Positions 8,005-16,847 of a stretch of DNA of 64,000 nucleotides are shown piece after piece; the first letter of the stretch is position 1, and every line of letters begins with the position of its first letter. The stretch is from NCBI RefSeq assembly GCF_014191875.1, contig NZ_JACHXD010000007.1, positions 62,001 to 126,000 of the forward strand. The letters are read 5' to 3'. Below the pieces are notes generated by a model that was given only the letters and a program-made list of their open reading frames with translations, had not been told where the DNA came from and made no database searches. Source of the DNA: Pseudoduganella violacea. Its GTDB lineage: Bacteria; Pseudomonadota; Gammaproteobacteria; Burkholderiales; Burkholderiaceae_D. Position numbers and translations under genes: made by a program.

Positions 8005-8618
8005 GGCAGGCGGAAGGCCATCAGGGTGCCGCCGAGGTCGATGACGTCGTCGGGCAGCAGGCGCTGGGCGGCGCGGCCGAGCGGGGTGCCGTTGAGCAGG
8101 GGGGCGGCCAGACCTTCGACGTGGGAAATGGTGTAGCCGCCCGCCGCGCGGGCGATGACCACCACCTGCACGCCGGGCCGGCCGAGCGAGGTCAGGGTTT
8201 TGAGCAGGGTGAGCTGTTTGCCCATATTGCTGCCGTTTAAGACTTCGATGCGGGCGGGCGGGCCTTCGGCCGGGGGCGACACGGTGGCCGCGGGTCGGCT
8301 GGCGGCCTGGGCGGCGGCCAGCGGCCGGATGCCGTCGGCCAGGAATTCGATCTGGTACTTGGCCAGCTTGATCAGGTCTTTGTGCTGCAGGAAATGCTTG
8401 CCGATGCGGTGGCCGTTGACGAAGGTGCCATTGGTGCTGTGCAAGTCTTCCAGGAAGGAATCGTCGAGGATGGTGGTGATCAGGGCGTGCTGGCCGCTGA
8501 CGGCCGGGTGGTTGAGCACAATATCGTTGTGGCGATGGCGGCCCACGCTCATGCTCTCCTTGCTGAGCTGGATCTGCTGTTCCACCACGCCGTCCCGCGA
8601 CACGATAATCTTCGCCAA
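8001..8618 (-). CDS. FHA domain protein
   Basis: A 205-residue protein. Residues 1-95 are a canonical forkhead-associated domain with phosphothreonine-binding motifs VGRHRHNDIVL, VSGQHALI and LHSTNGTFVNG. After a Pro/Ala linker, residues 120-205 read like a second, degenerate FHA fold (LGRPGVQVVV, LLNGTPLG, LPDDVIDLGG) without the usual Ser/His pair. FHA proteins bind phosphothreonine partners; the kinase and partner are unknown. The start codon is TTG at 8618 with GGAGG five bases upstream. An intrinsic terminator separates it from sucD, so it probably has its own promoter. Confidence 0.85.
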   Translation of the reverse strand: MAKIIVSRDGVVEQQIQLSKESMSVGRHRHNDIVLNHPAVSGQHALITTILDDSFLEDLHSTNGTFVNGHRIGKHFLQHKDLIKLAKYQIEFLADGIRPLAAAQAASRPAATVSPPAEGPPARIEVLNGSNMGKQLTLLKTLTSLGRPGVQVVVIARAAGGYTISHVEGLAAPLLNGTPLGRAAQRLLPDDVIDLGGTLMAFRLP

Positions 8619-8630
8619 ATCCGCCTCCGG

Positions 8631-8660
8631 AAAATAAAAACGGGGAGCCGAAGCTCCCCG
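8631..8660 (-). terminator. Intrinsic terminator after sucCD
   Basis: On the reverse strand CGGGGAGC, loop and GCTCCCCG form an 8-bp perfect stem followed by TTTTTATTTT. It lies between the sucD stop and the start of the FHA gene. Confidence 0.88.
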
Positions 8661-8686
8661 CTATTATTACTGCAAAGCAGGCAATA

Positions 8687-9568
8687 TTACAGCATTGCTT
8701 TCAGCAGACGCGCCATTTCGGACGGGTTTTTGGTCACGGTGATGCCGCAGGCTTCCATGATTTCCAGTTTGGCTTGCGCGGTGTCGGCGCCGCCGGAGAT
8801 CAGCGCGCCGGCGTGGCCCATGCGCTTGCCCGGAGGAGCGGTGACGCCGGCGATGAAGCCGACCACTGGTTTCTTCATATTGTCCTTGATCCAACGGGCC
8901 GCATTGGCTTCGTCAGGACCGCCGATTTCGCCGATCATGATGACCGCGTCGGTGTCCGGATCGTCGTTGAAGGCTTTCATCACGTCGATGTGCTTCAGAC
9001 CGTTGATCGGGTCGCCGCCGATGCCCACGGCCGAGGATTGGCCCAGGCCCAGCGCGGTCAGCTGCGCCACGGCTTCATAGGTCAGGGTGCCCGAACGGGA
9101 CACCACGCCGATGCGGCCTTTACGGTGGATGTGGCCTGGCATGATGCCGATCTTGATTTCGTCAGGGGTGATCAGGCCTGGGCAGTTCGGGCCCAGCAGC
9201 AGGGTTTTGGAACCGGCTTTGGCCATGCGGTCTTTGACTTCCATCATGTCGCGCACTGGAATGCCTTCGGTGATGCAAATCGCCAGGTCCAGCTCGGCTT
9301 CCACGGCTTCCCAGATCGCGGCGGCCGCGCCTGCTGGTGGGACGTAGATCACGGAAACGGTCGCGCCGGTTTCCGATTTGGCTTCTTTGACGGAAGCGTA
9401 GATAGGAATGCCTTCGAAGTCTTCGCCAGCTTTCTTCGGGTTCACGCCAGCGACGAAGGCGTTTTTGCCGTTCGCGTATTCGCGGCACATACGGGTGTGG
9501 AACTGGCCGGTTTTGCCGGTGATACCCTGGGTGATGACTTTGGTGTCTTTATTGATCAGAATAGACAT
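8687..9568 (-). CDS. sucD: Succinyl-CoA synthetase alpha subunit
   Basis: A 293-residue protein matching SucD throughout: ITGKTGQFHT near the N-terminus (CoA-binding Rossmann fold), GPNCPGLITP, and the phosphohistidine loop GHAGALISGG near residue 246. With SucC it converts succinyl-CoA, ADP (or GDP) and phosphate into succinate, CoA and nucleoside triphosphate in the citric acid cycle. Length equals the family norm. It starts 13 bases after sucC on the same message and ends at an intrinsic terminator. Confidence 0.97.
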   Translation of the reverse strand: MSILINKDTKVITQGITGKTGQFHTRMCREYANGKNAFVAGVNPKKAGEDFEGIPIYASVKEAKSETGATVSVIYVPPAGAAAAIWEAVEAELDLAICITEGIPVRDMMEVKDRMAKAGSKTLLLGPNCPGLITPDEIKIGIMPGHIHRKGRIGVVSRSGTLTYEAVAQLTALGLGQSSAVGIGGDPINGLKHIDVMKAFNDDPDTDAVIMIGEIGGPDEANAARWIKDNMKKPVVGFIAGVTAPPGKRMGHAGALISGGADTAQAKLEIMEACGITVTKNPSEMARLLKAML

Positions 9569-9581
9569 GTTGATTCCTTAA

Positions 9582-10748
9582 TTATTTACCGGCAGCGGCT
9601 GCAACAACGCTCTTGGCTGCGTCTTCCATGGTGTCGGCGGCGATGATCGGCAGACCGGAGTCGGCCAGCATCTTCTTGCCCAGGTCTTCGTTGGTGCCCT
9701 TCATGCGGACCACCAGCGGCACGTTCAGCGACACGGCTTTGGAAGCGGTGATCACGCCTTCGGCGATCACGTCGCAGCGCATGATGCCGCCGAAGATGTT
9801 GACCAGAATGGCTTTCAGTTCTGGGTTTTTCAGCATGATCTTAAACGCTTCGGTCACTTTCTCGGCCGTTGCGCCACCGCCCACGTCCAGGAAGTTGGCC
9901 GGCTCGCCGCCGAACAGCTTGATGGTGTCCATGGTCGCCATGGCCAGGCCGGCGCCGTTCACCAGGCAGCCGATATTGCCGTCCAGGGAGATGTAGGCCA
10001 GGTCGAATTTCGAGGCTTCGACTTCGGCTGGATCTTCTTCGTCCAGATCGCGGTAAGCGACGATTTCAGGGTGGCGGAACAGGGCGTTGGCGTCGAAGTT
10101 GAACTTGGCGTCCAGGGCGATCACTTTGCCGGAACCGGTCAGGATCAGCGGGTTGATCTCGGCCAGCGATGCGTCGGTTTCCCAGTAGGCTTTGTACAGG
10201 CCTTGCAGGTTGGCGCGCGCGTCGGCGATCGATTCGGCTGGCACGCCGATCTTGGCGGCCACGTCGTCGGCGTCGGCGTCGGTCAGGCCCACGGCCGGAT
10301 CGATCACCACGTTGTGGATCAGTTCTGGGTGTTTTTCAGCGACTTCTTCGATGTCCATGCCGCCTTCGGAGGAGGCCATCAGCACCACGCGCTGGGTGAC
10401 GCGGTCGGTCACCAGGGAAACGTACAGTTCTTTCTTGATGTCGGCGCCTTCTTCGATCATCAGGCGGCGCACTTTCTGGCCTTCCGGACCGGTCTGGTGG
10501 GTCACCAGCTGCATGCCCATGATCTGGTCAGCGTATTCCTTCACTTGTTCCATGGACTTGGCCACTTTCACGCCGCCGCCTTTGCCGCGGCCGCCAGCAT
10601 GGATCTGCGCCTTCACTACCCACACCGGGCCGCCCAGGGTTTCAGCAGCTTTGACTGCCTCTTCCACGGACATGCACGGAATGCCGCGCGGAACCGTCAC
10701 TCCGAATTTTCGGAGGATCTCTTTGCCTTGATACTCATGGATTTTCAT
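9582..10748 (-). CDS. sucC: Succinyl-CoA synthetase beta subunit
   Basis: A 388-residue protein, the exact length of E. coli SucC, starting [17 protein letters not shown]. An ATP-grasp domain covers the first 240 residues ([21 protein letters not shown]). The C-terminal ligase domain has [19 protein letters not shown] and [11 protein letters not shown]. The ATG at 10748 follows AAGAAGGGAAGC. In-frame reading continues upstream to 11228 but is antisense-like and overlaps the DUF2889 gene, so it was discarded. First gene of the sucCD operon; the upstream gap is AT-rich, with a long T run. Confidence 0.97.
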   Translation of the reverse strand: MKIHEYQGKEILRKFGVTVPRGIPCMSVEEAVKAAETLGGPVWVVKAQIHAGGRGKGGGVKVAKSMEQVKEYADQIMGMQLVTHQTGPEGQKVRRLMIEEGADIKKELYVSLVTDRVTQRVVLMASSEGGMDIEEVAEKHPELIHNVVIDPAVGLTDADADDVAAKIGVPAESIADARANLQGLYKAYWETDASLAEINPLILTGSGKVIALDAKFNFDANALFRHPEIVAYRDLDEEDPAEVEASKFDLAYISLDGNIGCLVNGAGLAMATMDTIKLFGGEPANFLDVGGGATAEKVTEAFKIMLKNPELKAILVNIFGGIMRCDVIAEGVITASKAVSLNVPLVVRMKGTNEDLGKKMLADSGLPIIAADTMEDAAKSVVAAAAGK

Positions 10749-10831
10749 GCTGGCTTCCCTTCTTCTGATACTGATGTGAAATACGGTTAATGTTACAAAA
10801 AAAATAGACAGCTCATGCAGCGCGGCTGGAC

Positions 10832-11407
10832 CTAGACACCGGCCCCAGGCGTGGCCGCCCAGCGTGGATAAAACTGCGCCACGGCGCCGCCATCGGTGCG
10901 CAGGGCGTGGCAGCGGTCGAGCTGGAACGGTTGGGTGCTGGCTTGGGGAGTGACGCTGGCGGTGTCGTGCGTAGGCCAGACATCGCTGGCAAAAGCTTGC
11001 ACGGCGGCCGTGGGCAGGATCTGGGCCAGTTCCGTCAGATGGGTACAGCCGGCAATGCCTGCCAGCCGCTGCTTCAGCTCCTGGCGGAAGCCCTTCATCA
11101 GGTTCAGGCCGACCAGCTGCGCATATGCCGGGCCGATGGTATTGCAGAAACCGGGATAGGGCACGGCGTCCGATACCGCTTCGGCGGCGACGATGGTGAG
11201 CTGGTGGTCCACGGTGATGCGCAGCCACAGGTCATGCAGCGGCTGGCCGCCCGGACGCTGGCCGGAAGCCAACAGGGTGTCCTTTACTTTGATGTCCGTG
11301 ATATGGGCGTCAAGATCCCACAGGCCATCGTCGCGCGCGAACGCTCGGATGTCTATGGCGCGCGTATGGCGGAGCTCACGTCGGGAGACTGGAGTTGACA
11401 GGGACAT
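10832..11407 (-). CDS. DUF2889 domain protein
   Basis: A 191-residue soluble protein with the DUF2889 pattern: [32 protein letters not shown], then [10 protein letters not shown], a [24 protein letters not shown] helix and AGCTHLTEL near the C-terminal third. The conserved Asp, His and Cys residues are typical of the family, whose function is unknown. The ATG at 11407 was chosen because upstream codons are out of character and the family begins close to this point. It precedes sucC on the same strand, but an AT-rich gap and T run separate them. Confidence 0.82.
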   Translation of the reverse strand: MSLSTPVSRRELRHTRAIDIRAFARDDGLWDLDAHITDIKVKDTLLASGQRPGGQPLHDLWLRITVDHQLTIVAAEAVSDAVPYPGFCNTIGPAYAQLVGLNLMKGFRQELKQRLAGIAGCTHLTELAQILPTAAVQAFASDVWPTHDTASVTPQASTQPFQLDRCHALRTDGGAVAQFYPRWAATPGAGV

Positions 11408-11755
11408 AAGACGGTGCCGCTCGCGCGGCGCAATTAGTAAGCAGCGATGTACTGTTAAGCACGTTGCCGCAGCTTCTACGGACAACCCACCGCACCCGCG
11501 GTGCTGCATAAAACCCCAAAAGTGTAGCACAACGCATGATTCCTGCGCGAAAAAAGCAGTGCCGGTAGGCTGAAGCAGGACGGCACCGGCCCCTGCCGCG
11601 CCGACATGGACGGGGGCGGACCGTGACGCGCGTATCAGAAACTAGCTATTGCTTCGGCCGCGGCGCTTCGCTACGATGTGCAATATTGCATATTTAAATA
11701 CTCATTGATGCAATAAATAAGCTTTTCTTTCCTCATCGCACATTTAGGAGTGTTC
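11408..11755. other. Intergenic region with hairpin and 12-bp palindrome
   Basis: This 348-base gap separates divergent genes. It holds a GCCGGT...ACCGGC hairpin (11561-11590) and, closer to the PEP-CTERM gene, the perfect palindrome TGCAATATTGCA at 11679-11690 inside an AT-rich stretch. A further partial copy (TGATGCAAT) follows at about 11706. The palindrome is a plausible operator for the downstream gene; its binder is unknown. No convincing -35/-10 pair or RNA gene was seen. Confidence 0.4.
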
Positions 11756-12547
11756 ATGTACCGTCAAGCATTCGCCGCCATCCTGGTGGCTACCGCCAGC
11801 CTCACCCTGTCCAGCAGCGCCAGCGCCGCGCACAGCACCACGGCGCAAGCCAGCCTCAGCAATCTCAAACTGGGCGTGATCGACCTGACGCCGAATGACG
11901 GCGTGGCCGCCGGCTACCAGTTGGGCAGCCGCAGCACCCAGGTAGCCGTCGCCGGCCAATGGCTGGAGAATGGCCAAGCGGCCGGCAGCTCCAACCGTCA
12001 GCAGTTCGAGTTTCCCGTCCCGGTCAACTTCCAGGTCGCGCATGGCGGCTTGAAGGCGCAGGCCCAGCTCAGCGGCAGCCTGGGCACGCTCAAAAGCAGC
12101 GTCACCGGCACGCCGGAACTGGGCTGGAATGGCCAGTCTATGACGGGCGACGCCAGCCAGACCGTGCGCGTGCTGTTGAAGGCGCATACGGCGCTGCGCA
12201 TCAGCGGCGACTACAGCGCCCTGCTGTCCACCCAGAATCCTGGCTATTTCAATCTGCCCGGCCAGACCCAGCTTGGCGTGAGCTTCGACAGCCTGTCGAT
12301 GCCGGGCCTGATCAGCGAGCGCTTCAACAAGAGCTGGTCCCTGGCGCCGGGCTCGGCCGGCGAATCGGCCAGCGGCGGCTTCTCCCTGCTGGCCAGCAAT
12401 AACACGGATGACGATATCGAAGCCAGCCTGGGCTTTTACGTGGGCAGCAGCGTCTCCCTGGCCCCCGTGCCGGAGCCGACCACCTGGCTGATGCTCGGCG
12501 CCGGCATGCTGGTGCTGGCGGGCCGCCGCCGTTTCGACCGCGGCTAA
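11756..12547 (+). CDS. PEP-CTERM sorting domain protein
   Basis: A 263-residue exported protein with an N-terminal signal peptide (AAILVATASLTLSSSASAA), a beta-rich Gly/Ser/Asn middle, and a C-terminal PEP-CTERM signal: VPEPTTWLMLGAGMLVLAG followed by RRRFDRG. Exosortase (EpsH/XrtA type) recognises this tag and releases such proteins to the surface or extracellular matrix. The body has no domain I recognise. The ATG at 11756 has AGGAG five bases upstream. No exosortase or EPS genes are near, which is normal for scattered PEP-CTERM substrates. Confidence 0.88.
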   Translation: MYRQAFAAILVATASLTLSSSASAAHSTTAQASLSNLKLGVIDLTPNDGVAAGYQLGSRSTQVAVAGQWLENGQAAGSSNRQQFEFPVPVNFQVAHGGLKAQAQLSGSLGTLKSSVTGTPELGWNGQSMTGDASQTVRVLLKAHTALRISGDYSALLSTQNPGYFNLPGQTQLGVSFDSLSMPGLISERFNKSWSLAPGSAGESASGGFSLLASNNTDDDIEASLGFYVGSSVSLAPVPEPTTWLMLGAGMLVLAGRRRFDRG

Positions 12548-12555
12548 ATCAAGAC

Positions 12556-12576
12556 GGCGGCGGGCCGGCCGCCGCC
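12556..12576. terminator. GC-rich hairpin between convergent genes
   Basis: GGCGGCGG (12556-12563) pairs with CCGCCGCC (12569-12576) between the PEP-CTERM gene and recX. There is no good T tract in either direction, so termination here may be weak. Confidence 0.5.
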
Positions 12577-13034
12577 TATTCTTCGTCGGGGTCGTAGCCG
12601 CGCATGGCGGCTTTCACGGCGCGCTGGGAAAAGCCGCGGCCGATCAGGAAACGCATCTGCTTGCTGCGGCCTTCGGCGTCCTCGGCCACGGCGCCGAATT
12701 TGCGGCGCCACACCTCGCAACAGCGCGCCACTTCGTCTTCGGCCAGGCCGGCTTTCAATTCCTGCAGGGCGTCGCCGTCGATGCCGTGGCTTTGCAGCTC
12801 GGCCACGATGCGGCTATTGCCGTAGCGCGCGGCGCGGCGGTGGATCAGGGATTCGGAAAAGCGTTCCTGCGACAGCCATTTATTCTGTTCCAGCCAATTG
12901 AGCAGGGCTTCGACTTCCTCTTCACCGTCTTCGGCGTGGCGGGCCAGCTTGCGGGCCAGTTCCAGACGGCTGTGCTCGCGCGTGGACAGCAGGCGCAGGG
13001 CGCGCGCTTTCAGGCTGATGGGCGGGGCGGGCAT
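12576..13034 (-). CDS. recX: Regulatory protein RecX
   Basis: A 152-residue RecX: three-helix repeats with [58 protein letters not shown] and [20 protein letters not shown]. RecX binds RecA filaments and limits their growth and coprotease activity. The ATG at 13034 is preceded by GGAG and AGGAAT. It lies 78 bases downstream of recA across an attenuator hairpin, so it is expressed by read-through from the SOS-controlled recA promoter. Confidence 0.92.
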   Translation of the reverse strand: MPAPPISLKARALRLLSTREHSRLELARKLARHAEDGEEEVEALLNWLEQNKWLSQERFSESLIHRRAARYGNSRIVAELQSHGIDGDALQELKAGLAEDEVARCCEVWRRKFGAVAEDAEGRSKQMRFLIGRGFSQRAVKAAMRGYDPDEE

Positions 13035-13055
13035 ATTCCTGTACTCCAAATGCAA

Positions 13056-13090
13056 TCGCCACCGCGCCGCGCGCGGCGGGACGGTGGCGA
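13056..13090 (-). terminator. recA-recX intercistronic attenuator hairpin
   Basis: TCGCCACCG (13056-13064) and CGGTGGCGA (13082-13090) form a perfect 9-bp stem with an inner GC-rich palindrome, between the recA stop and the recX start. No T run follows on the reverse strand, which suits partial termination giving less RecX than RecA, as known in E. coli. Confidence 0.7.
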
Positions 13091-13112
13091 CGGGTTCAAA
13101 CCGGACGCGGTC

Positions 13113-14192
13113 TTAGTCGACGGCTTTCAGCTTCGGCGCCGGCGCTTCGCCGTCATCGTCGCTGGCCGGCGGCAACTCGCGCACGCCGAGCGAAGCGCGC
13201 ACCTTGTTTTCGATCTCGCGCGCCAGCGCTGGACGCTCTTTCAGGTAGACGCGGGCGTTGTCCTTGCCCTGGCCGATACGTTCGCCGTTATAGCTGTACC
13301 AGGAGCCGGACTTCTCGACGATCTTCGCTTCCACGCCGAGGTCGATGATTTCGCCTTCGCGCGAGGTGCCTTCGCCATACAGGATGTCGAAGTGGGCTTC
13401 CTTGAACGGCGGCGCGATCTTGTTCTTGACCACTTTGACCTTGGTTTCGTTGCCGATCACTTCGTCGCCCGACTTGATCGAGCCGGTGCGGCGGATGTCC
13501 AGGCGCACGGAGGCGTAGAATTTCAAGGCATTGCCGCCGGTCGTCGTTTCCGGGCTGCCGAACATGACGCCGATCTTCATGCGGATCTGGTTGATGAAGA
13601 TCACCAGGGTATTGGTGCGGTTGATCGAACCGGTCAGCTTGCGCAACGCTTGCGACATCAGGCGCGCCTGCAGGCCCGGCAGGGAGTCGCCCATATCGCC
13701 TTCGATCTCGGCGCGCGGGGTCAGGGCCGCCACCGAGTCCACCACCACCATATCGACACTGCCGGAACGCACCAGGGCGTCGCAGATTTCCAGCGCCTGT
13801 TCGCCGGTGTCGGGCTGGGAGATCAGCAGTTCGTGCAGATTGACGCCCAGTTTCTGCGCATACCCCACGTCCAGCGCGTGTTCGGCGTCGATAAAGGCGC
13901 AGGTGCCGCCGATTTTCTGCATTTCGGCGATGGTCTGCAGGGTCAGCGTGGTCTTACCGGACGATTCGGGACCGTAGATTTCCACCACGCGGCCGCGCGG
14001 CAGGCCACCCACGCCGAGCGCGATATCCAGGCCCAGGGAGCCGGTGGAGACGGTCTGCACTTCCTCGATCGGTGCCGAGGCGTCCATGCGCATCACGGAG
14101 CCTTTGCCGAACTGCTTCTCAATCTGGGCCAGCGCGGCGGCCAGCGCCTTGGCTTTTTCCGATGCCGGTACTACAGCTTTTTTATCGTCCAT
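13113..14192 (-). CDS. recA: DNA recombination and SOS protein RecA
   Basis: A 359-residue RecA with the Walker A motif GPESSGKTT near residues 74-82, the Walker B region [13 protein letters not shown]1/L2 DNA-binding loops ([12 protein letters not shown] and [26 protein letters not shown]) and an acidic C-terminal tail. It forms filaments on single-stranded DNA, exchanges strands in homologous recombination and triggers LexA self-cleavage. A LexA box covers its promoter. recX follows after an attenuator hairpin. Confidence 0.99.
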   Translation of the reverse strand: MDDKKAVVPASEKAKALAAALAQIEKQFGKGSVMRMDASAPIEEVQTVSTGSLGLDIALGVGGLPRGRVVEIYGPESSGKTTLTLQTIAEMQKIGGTCAFIDAEHALDVGYAQKLGVNLHELLISQPDTGEQALEICDALVRSGSVDMVVVDSVAALTPRAEIEGDMGDSLPGLQARLMSQALRKLTGSINRTNTLVIFINQIRMKIGVMFGSPETTTGGNALKFYASVRLDIRRTGSIKSGDEVIGNETKVKVVKNKIAPPFKEAHFDILYGEGTSREGEIIDLGVEAKIVEKSGSWYSYNGERIGQGKDNARVYLKERPALAREIENKVRASLGVRELPPASDDDGEAPAPKLKAVD

Positions 14193-14233
14193 AATCTTCT
14201 TTCGCGCGGTGGGTTGGTGTCGCTACAAGCGAT

Positions 14234-14262
14234 ACTGTATAAAAAAACAGTGCTTTTGGCAA
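14234..14262 (-). promoter_or_regulatory. recA promoter with LexA box
   Basis: On the reverse strand TTGCCA (14257-14262), a 17-base spacer and TACAGT (14234-14239) form the promoter. The LexA operator CTGTTTTTTTATACAG (14235-14250, CTGT-N8-ACAG) overlaps the -10. Its form defines the LexA site used by this organism and supports the equivalent element before the ImmA-type gene. Confidence 0.9.
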
Positions 14263-14354
14263 GCACCTTCTTCAGGCAGGTTTAATCCACATCAAAAGCT
14301 GCCGACAATGCGTAAAATGAAACACAATGAAAGTCTCTTGAGCCGGATTGCGTG

Positions 14355-15047
14355 ATGCGTATTTTACTTGCCGAAGATGACAGCGTGCTGGCCGACGGCC
14401 TGACCCGCTCCCTGCGCCAGTCGGGCTATGCCATCGACTGCGTGAAAAACGGGCAGGAGGCCGACGCCGCCCTGTCCACCCAGGAATTCGACCTGCTGAT
14501 CCTCGACCTGGGCTTGCCCAAGATGAGCGGGCTGGACGTGTTGCGCCGGCTGCGCGCGCGCGCCTCGCTGCTGCCGGTGCTGATCCTGACCGCGGCCGAC
14601 TCGGTCGAGCAGCGCGTCAACGGCCTCGATCTCGGGGCCGACGATTATATGGCCAAACCCTTCGCCCTGTCGGAACTGGAGGCGCGCGTGCGCGCCCTGA
14701 CCCGGCGCGGCCAGGGCGGCGGCGCGGCCCTGGTGCGCCACGGCCCGCTGACCTATGACCAGGTCGGGCGCAGCGCCTATATCCATGAGCAGATGCTGGA
14801 ATTGTCGGCGCGCGAGCTGGGCTTGCTGGAAATCCTGCTGGCGCGCAGCGGCCGCCTGGTGTCGAAGGAGCAGTTGGTCGACCACCTGTGCGAATGGGGC
14901 GAGGAAGTCAGCAATAACGCGATCGAGGTGTATGTGCACCGGCTGCGCAAGAAGATCGAGGTGGGCGGCATCCGCATCGCCACCGTGCGCGGCCTCGGCT
15001 ACTGCCTGGAAAAATTCAATCCGGGCGCGGGGACCGAGGCCAAGTGA
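14355..15047 (+). CDS. OmpR/PhoB-family response regulator (TctD/QseB-like)
   Basis: A 230-residue regulator. The receiver domain (residues 1-115) has acidic pocket DD near 8-9, the phospho-acceptor Asp in LLILDLGLPKMSG (near 51) and Lys in DYMAKPFAL. A C-terminal winged helix carries LSARELGLLEILLARSGRLVSKEQL, YVHRLRKKIE and GLGYCLE. The ATG at 14355 was chosen; a GTG lies one codon upstream. Its stop overlaps the kinase GTG start. It probably controls the adjoining symporter operon in response to a carboxylate-like substrate, by analogy with TctD. Confidence 0.9.
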   Translation: MRILLAEDDSVLADGLTRSLRQSGYAIDCVKNGQEADAALSTQEFDLLILDLGLPKMSGLDVLRRLRARASLLPVLILTAADSVEQRVNGLDLGADDYMAKPFALSELEARVRALTRRGQGGGAALVRHGPLTYDQVGRSAYIHEQMLELSARELGLLEILLARSGRLVSKEQLVDHLCEWGEEVSNNAIEVYVHRLRKKIEVGGIRIATVRGLGYCLEKFNPGAGTEAK

Positions 15048-16582
15048 ATCCGCGCGCGGCCGAGGCGGACGAGGAAGGCGCGGCCAGCCAGGCCGCCTGG
15101 GATCTGCCATCGGCCGGCCACAGCAATGAAGTCCAGCACTCGCTGTTCGGCGAAATCCTGGACTGGATGCTGGCCCCGCTGCTGCTGCTGTGGCCGATGA
15201 GCATCGCCATCACCTATCTGGTGGCGAAATCGATCGCCAACCAGCCGTTCGACCACGCGCTGGAAGACAGCGTGACCGTGCTCAGCCAGCAGGTGCGCAG
15301 CGTCGACGGCGTGCCGGCGCCGCGGCTGCCGGGCGCGGCGCGCGACATCCTGCGCGCCGACGATATCGACAGCGTGTATTTCCAGATCGTGGGCGCCAGT
15401 GGCGCCGTGCTGGACGGCGACCGCGACTTGCCGCGTCCGCGCGAGGACGAGGAGGACGTGCGCGCCGGCGCCGTCCACTTCCGCAACGACACCCTGCACG
15501 GCACGCCGATCCGCATCGCCTACACTTATGTGCAGCAGGGCGCGCCCGGCCCGGCGCCGGCGCCGCAACTGGCCCTGGTGCAGGTGGCCGAGACGCTGGA
15601 AAAGCGCGCCAAGCTGGCCAATGAAATCATCAAGGGCGTGATCCTGCCCCAGTTCATCATCCTGCCCGTGGTGCTGGCCCTGGTCTGGTTCGCGCTCTCG
15701 CGCGGCCTGTCGCCGCTGGCCCAGTTGCAGGAACGCATCCGCGCGCGCCGCTCGGACGACCTCAGTCCGATCGAGCCGAACCAGGTGCCCGAGGAAATCA
15801 CGCCCCTGGTCAATTCGCTCAACGAGATGCTGGCGCGGCTGGCGCAATCGATGGAAATGCAAAAGCGCTTCATCGCCGACGCCGCCCACCAGATGAAGAC
15901 GCCGCTGGCCGGCATGCGCACCCAGTCCGAGCTGGCGCTGCGCCAGACCGACCAGCTGGAAATCCACCGTTCGCTGGAACAGCTGGCCAAGAGTTCGGAG
16001 GCGGCCACGCGCCTGGTCAACCAGCTGCTGGCCCTGGCGCGCGCCGAGCACCAGCCGCAGGCCGGCGCGGTGCACGTGGCGGTCGAGCTGGGCGAGCTGG
16101 CGCGCAGCACGGTGCACGACTGGGTGCAAGCCTCGTTCGCCTACCGCATCGACCTCGGCTTCGAAGGACCGGCCGAGGCAGTGCGCATCCAGGGCAATTC
16201 TTTGATGCTGCGCGAAATGCTGTCGAACCTGATCGACAATGCGCTGCGCTACACGCCGGCCGGCGGCAGCGTCACGGTGCGCGTGCGCGGCGATGCCGCC
16301 CAGGCCATGCTGGAAGTCGAGGATACCGGCCCCGGCATCCCGGCCGCCGAGAGGCCGCATGTGTTCGACCGCTTTTACCGCATCCTCGGCAGTAATATGC
16401 CGGGCAGCGGCCTGGGCCTGGCCATCGTGCGCGAGATCGCCCAGCAGCACGCGGCCGAAGTCGATATCTTTGCCAATCCGCGCGCCGGCCATGCCAAGCT
16501 GCCCGGCAGCCTGTTCCGCGTCAGCTTCCCGCTGCTGCCACCGCCCGCGCCGCCCACCGAGGATGAGCCTTACTATGGATGA
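15044..16582 (+). CDS. Sensor histidine kinase (TctE-like)
   Basis: A 512-residue kinase starting at a GTG that overlaps the regulator's stop. There is a first membrane helix around residues 45-65, a periplasmic sensor domain (about 65-195), a second helix (about 200-220), and a HAMP-like linker. HisKA follows with the phospho-accepting His in DAAHQMKTPLAGM. The HATPase domain shows N-box NLIDNALRYTP, G1 DTGPGIP and G2 GSGLGLAIV. This is the QseC/TctE type. The gene runs eight bases into the DUF4212 gene, so sensor, regulator and transporter are co-produced. Confidence 0.9.
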   Translation: MNPRAAEADEEGAASQAAWDLPSAGHSNEVQHSLFGEILDWMLAPLLLLWPMSIAITYLVAKSIANQPFDHALEDSVTVLSQQVRSVDGVPAPRLPGAARDILRADDIDSVYFQIVGASGAVLDGDRDLPRPREDEEDVRAGAVHFRNDTLHGTPIRIAYTYVQQGAPGPAPAPQLALVQVAETLEKRAKLANEIIKGVILPQFIILPVVLALVWFALSRGLSPLAQLQERIRARRSDDLSPIEPNQVPEEITPLVNSLNEMLARLAQSMEMQKRFIADAAHQMKTPLAGMRTQSELALRQTDQLEIHRSLEQLAKSSEAATRLVNQLLALARAEHQPQAGAVHVAVELGELARSTVHDWVQASFAYRIDLGFEGPAEAVRIQGNSLMLREMLSNLIDNALRYTPAGGSVTVRVRGDAAQAMLEVEDTGPGIPAAERPHVFDRFYRILGSNMPGSGLGLAIVREIAQQHAAEVDIFANPRAGHAKLPGSLFRVSFPLLPPPAPPTEDEPYYG

Positions 16583-16847
16583 CACGCCACGCGCGCGCCA
16601 CTGGCGCCAGACCCGCCGCCTGACGGCCCTGCTCTTGCTGGCCTGGCTGCTGACCGGCTTCTGCGCCGTCTTTTTCGCGCGCGAGCTGAGCGGACTGACG
16701 CTGTTCGGCTGGCCGCTCTCTTTCTATCTGGCGGCCCAGGGCGCGTCGCTGGTCTATCTGGCCATCATCGCCTTCTACGCCTGGCGCATGCGCCGCCTCG
16801 ACCGCCAGTATGCGGCGCAGGTGCAAGCCGGGGAGCCGGTCCGATGA
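16575..16847 (+). CDS. DUF4212 small subunit of sodium/solute symporter
   Basis: A 90-residue protein with two membrane helices (TALLLLAWLLTGFCAVFFA and SFYLAAQGASLVYLAIIAFYAW), an RHWRQTRRLT N-terminus and a basic RMRRLDRQY tail. This is the DUF4212/TIGR03647-type small partner of VC_2705-like symporters. It overlaps the kinase gene by eight bases and the symporter gene by four. An in-frame ATG at 16563 is an alternative start. Its exact role in transport is not known. Confidence 0.88.
   Translation: MDDTPRARHWRQTRRLTALLLLAWLLTGFCAVFFARELSGLTLFGWPLSFYLAAQGASLVYLAIIAFYAWRMRRLDRQYAAQVQAGEPVR

Noticed and set aside
9582-11228. A 548-codon sucC with an N-terminal extension
   Set aside because: The extension overlaps the DUF2889 gene in another frame; SucC has its exact family length from the ATG at 10748.
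11440-11470. CTGTTAAGCACG as a LexA half-site before the DUF2889 gene
   Set aside because: No matching ACAG half; probably chance.
12786-14285. A 499-codon open frame antisense to recA/recX
   Set aside because: Low-complexity His/Gln/Gly/Ala translation; lies opposite recA.
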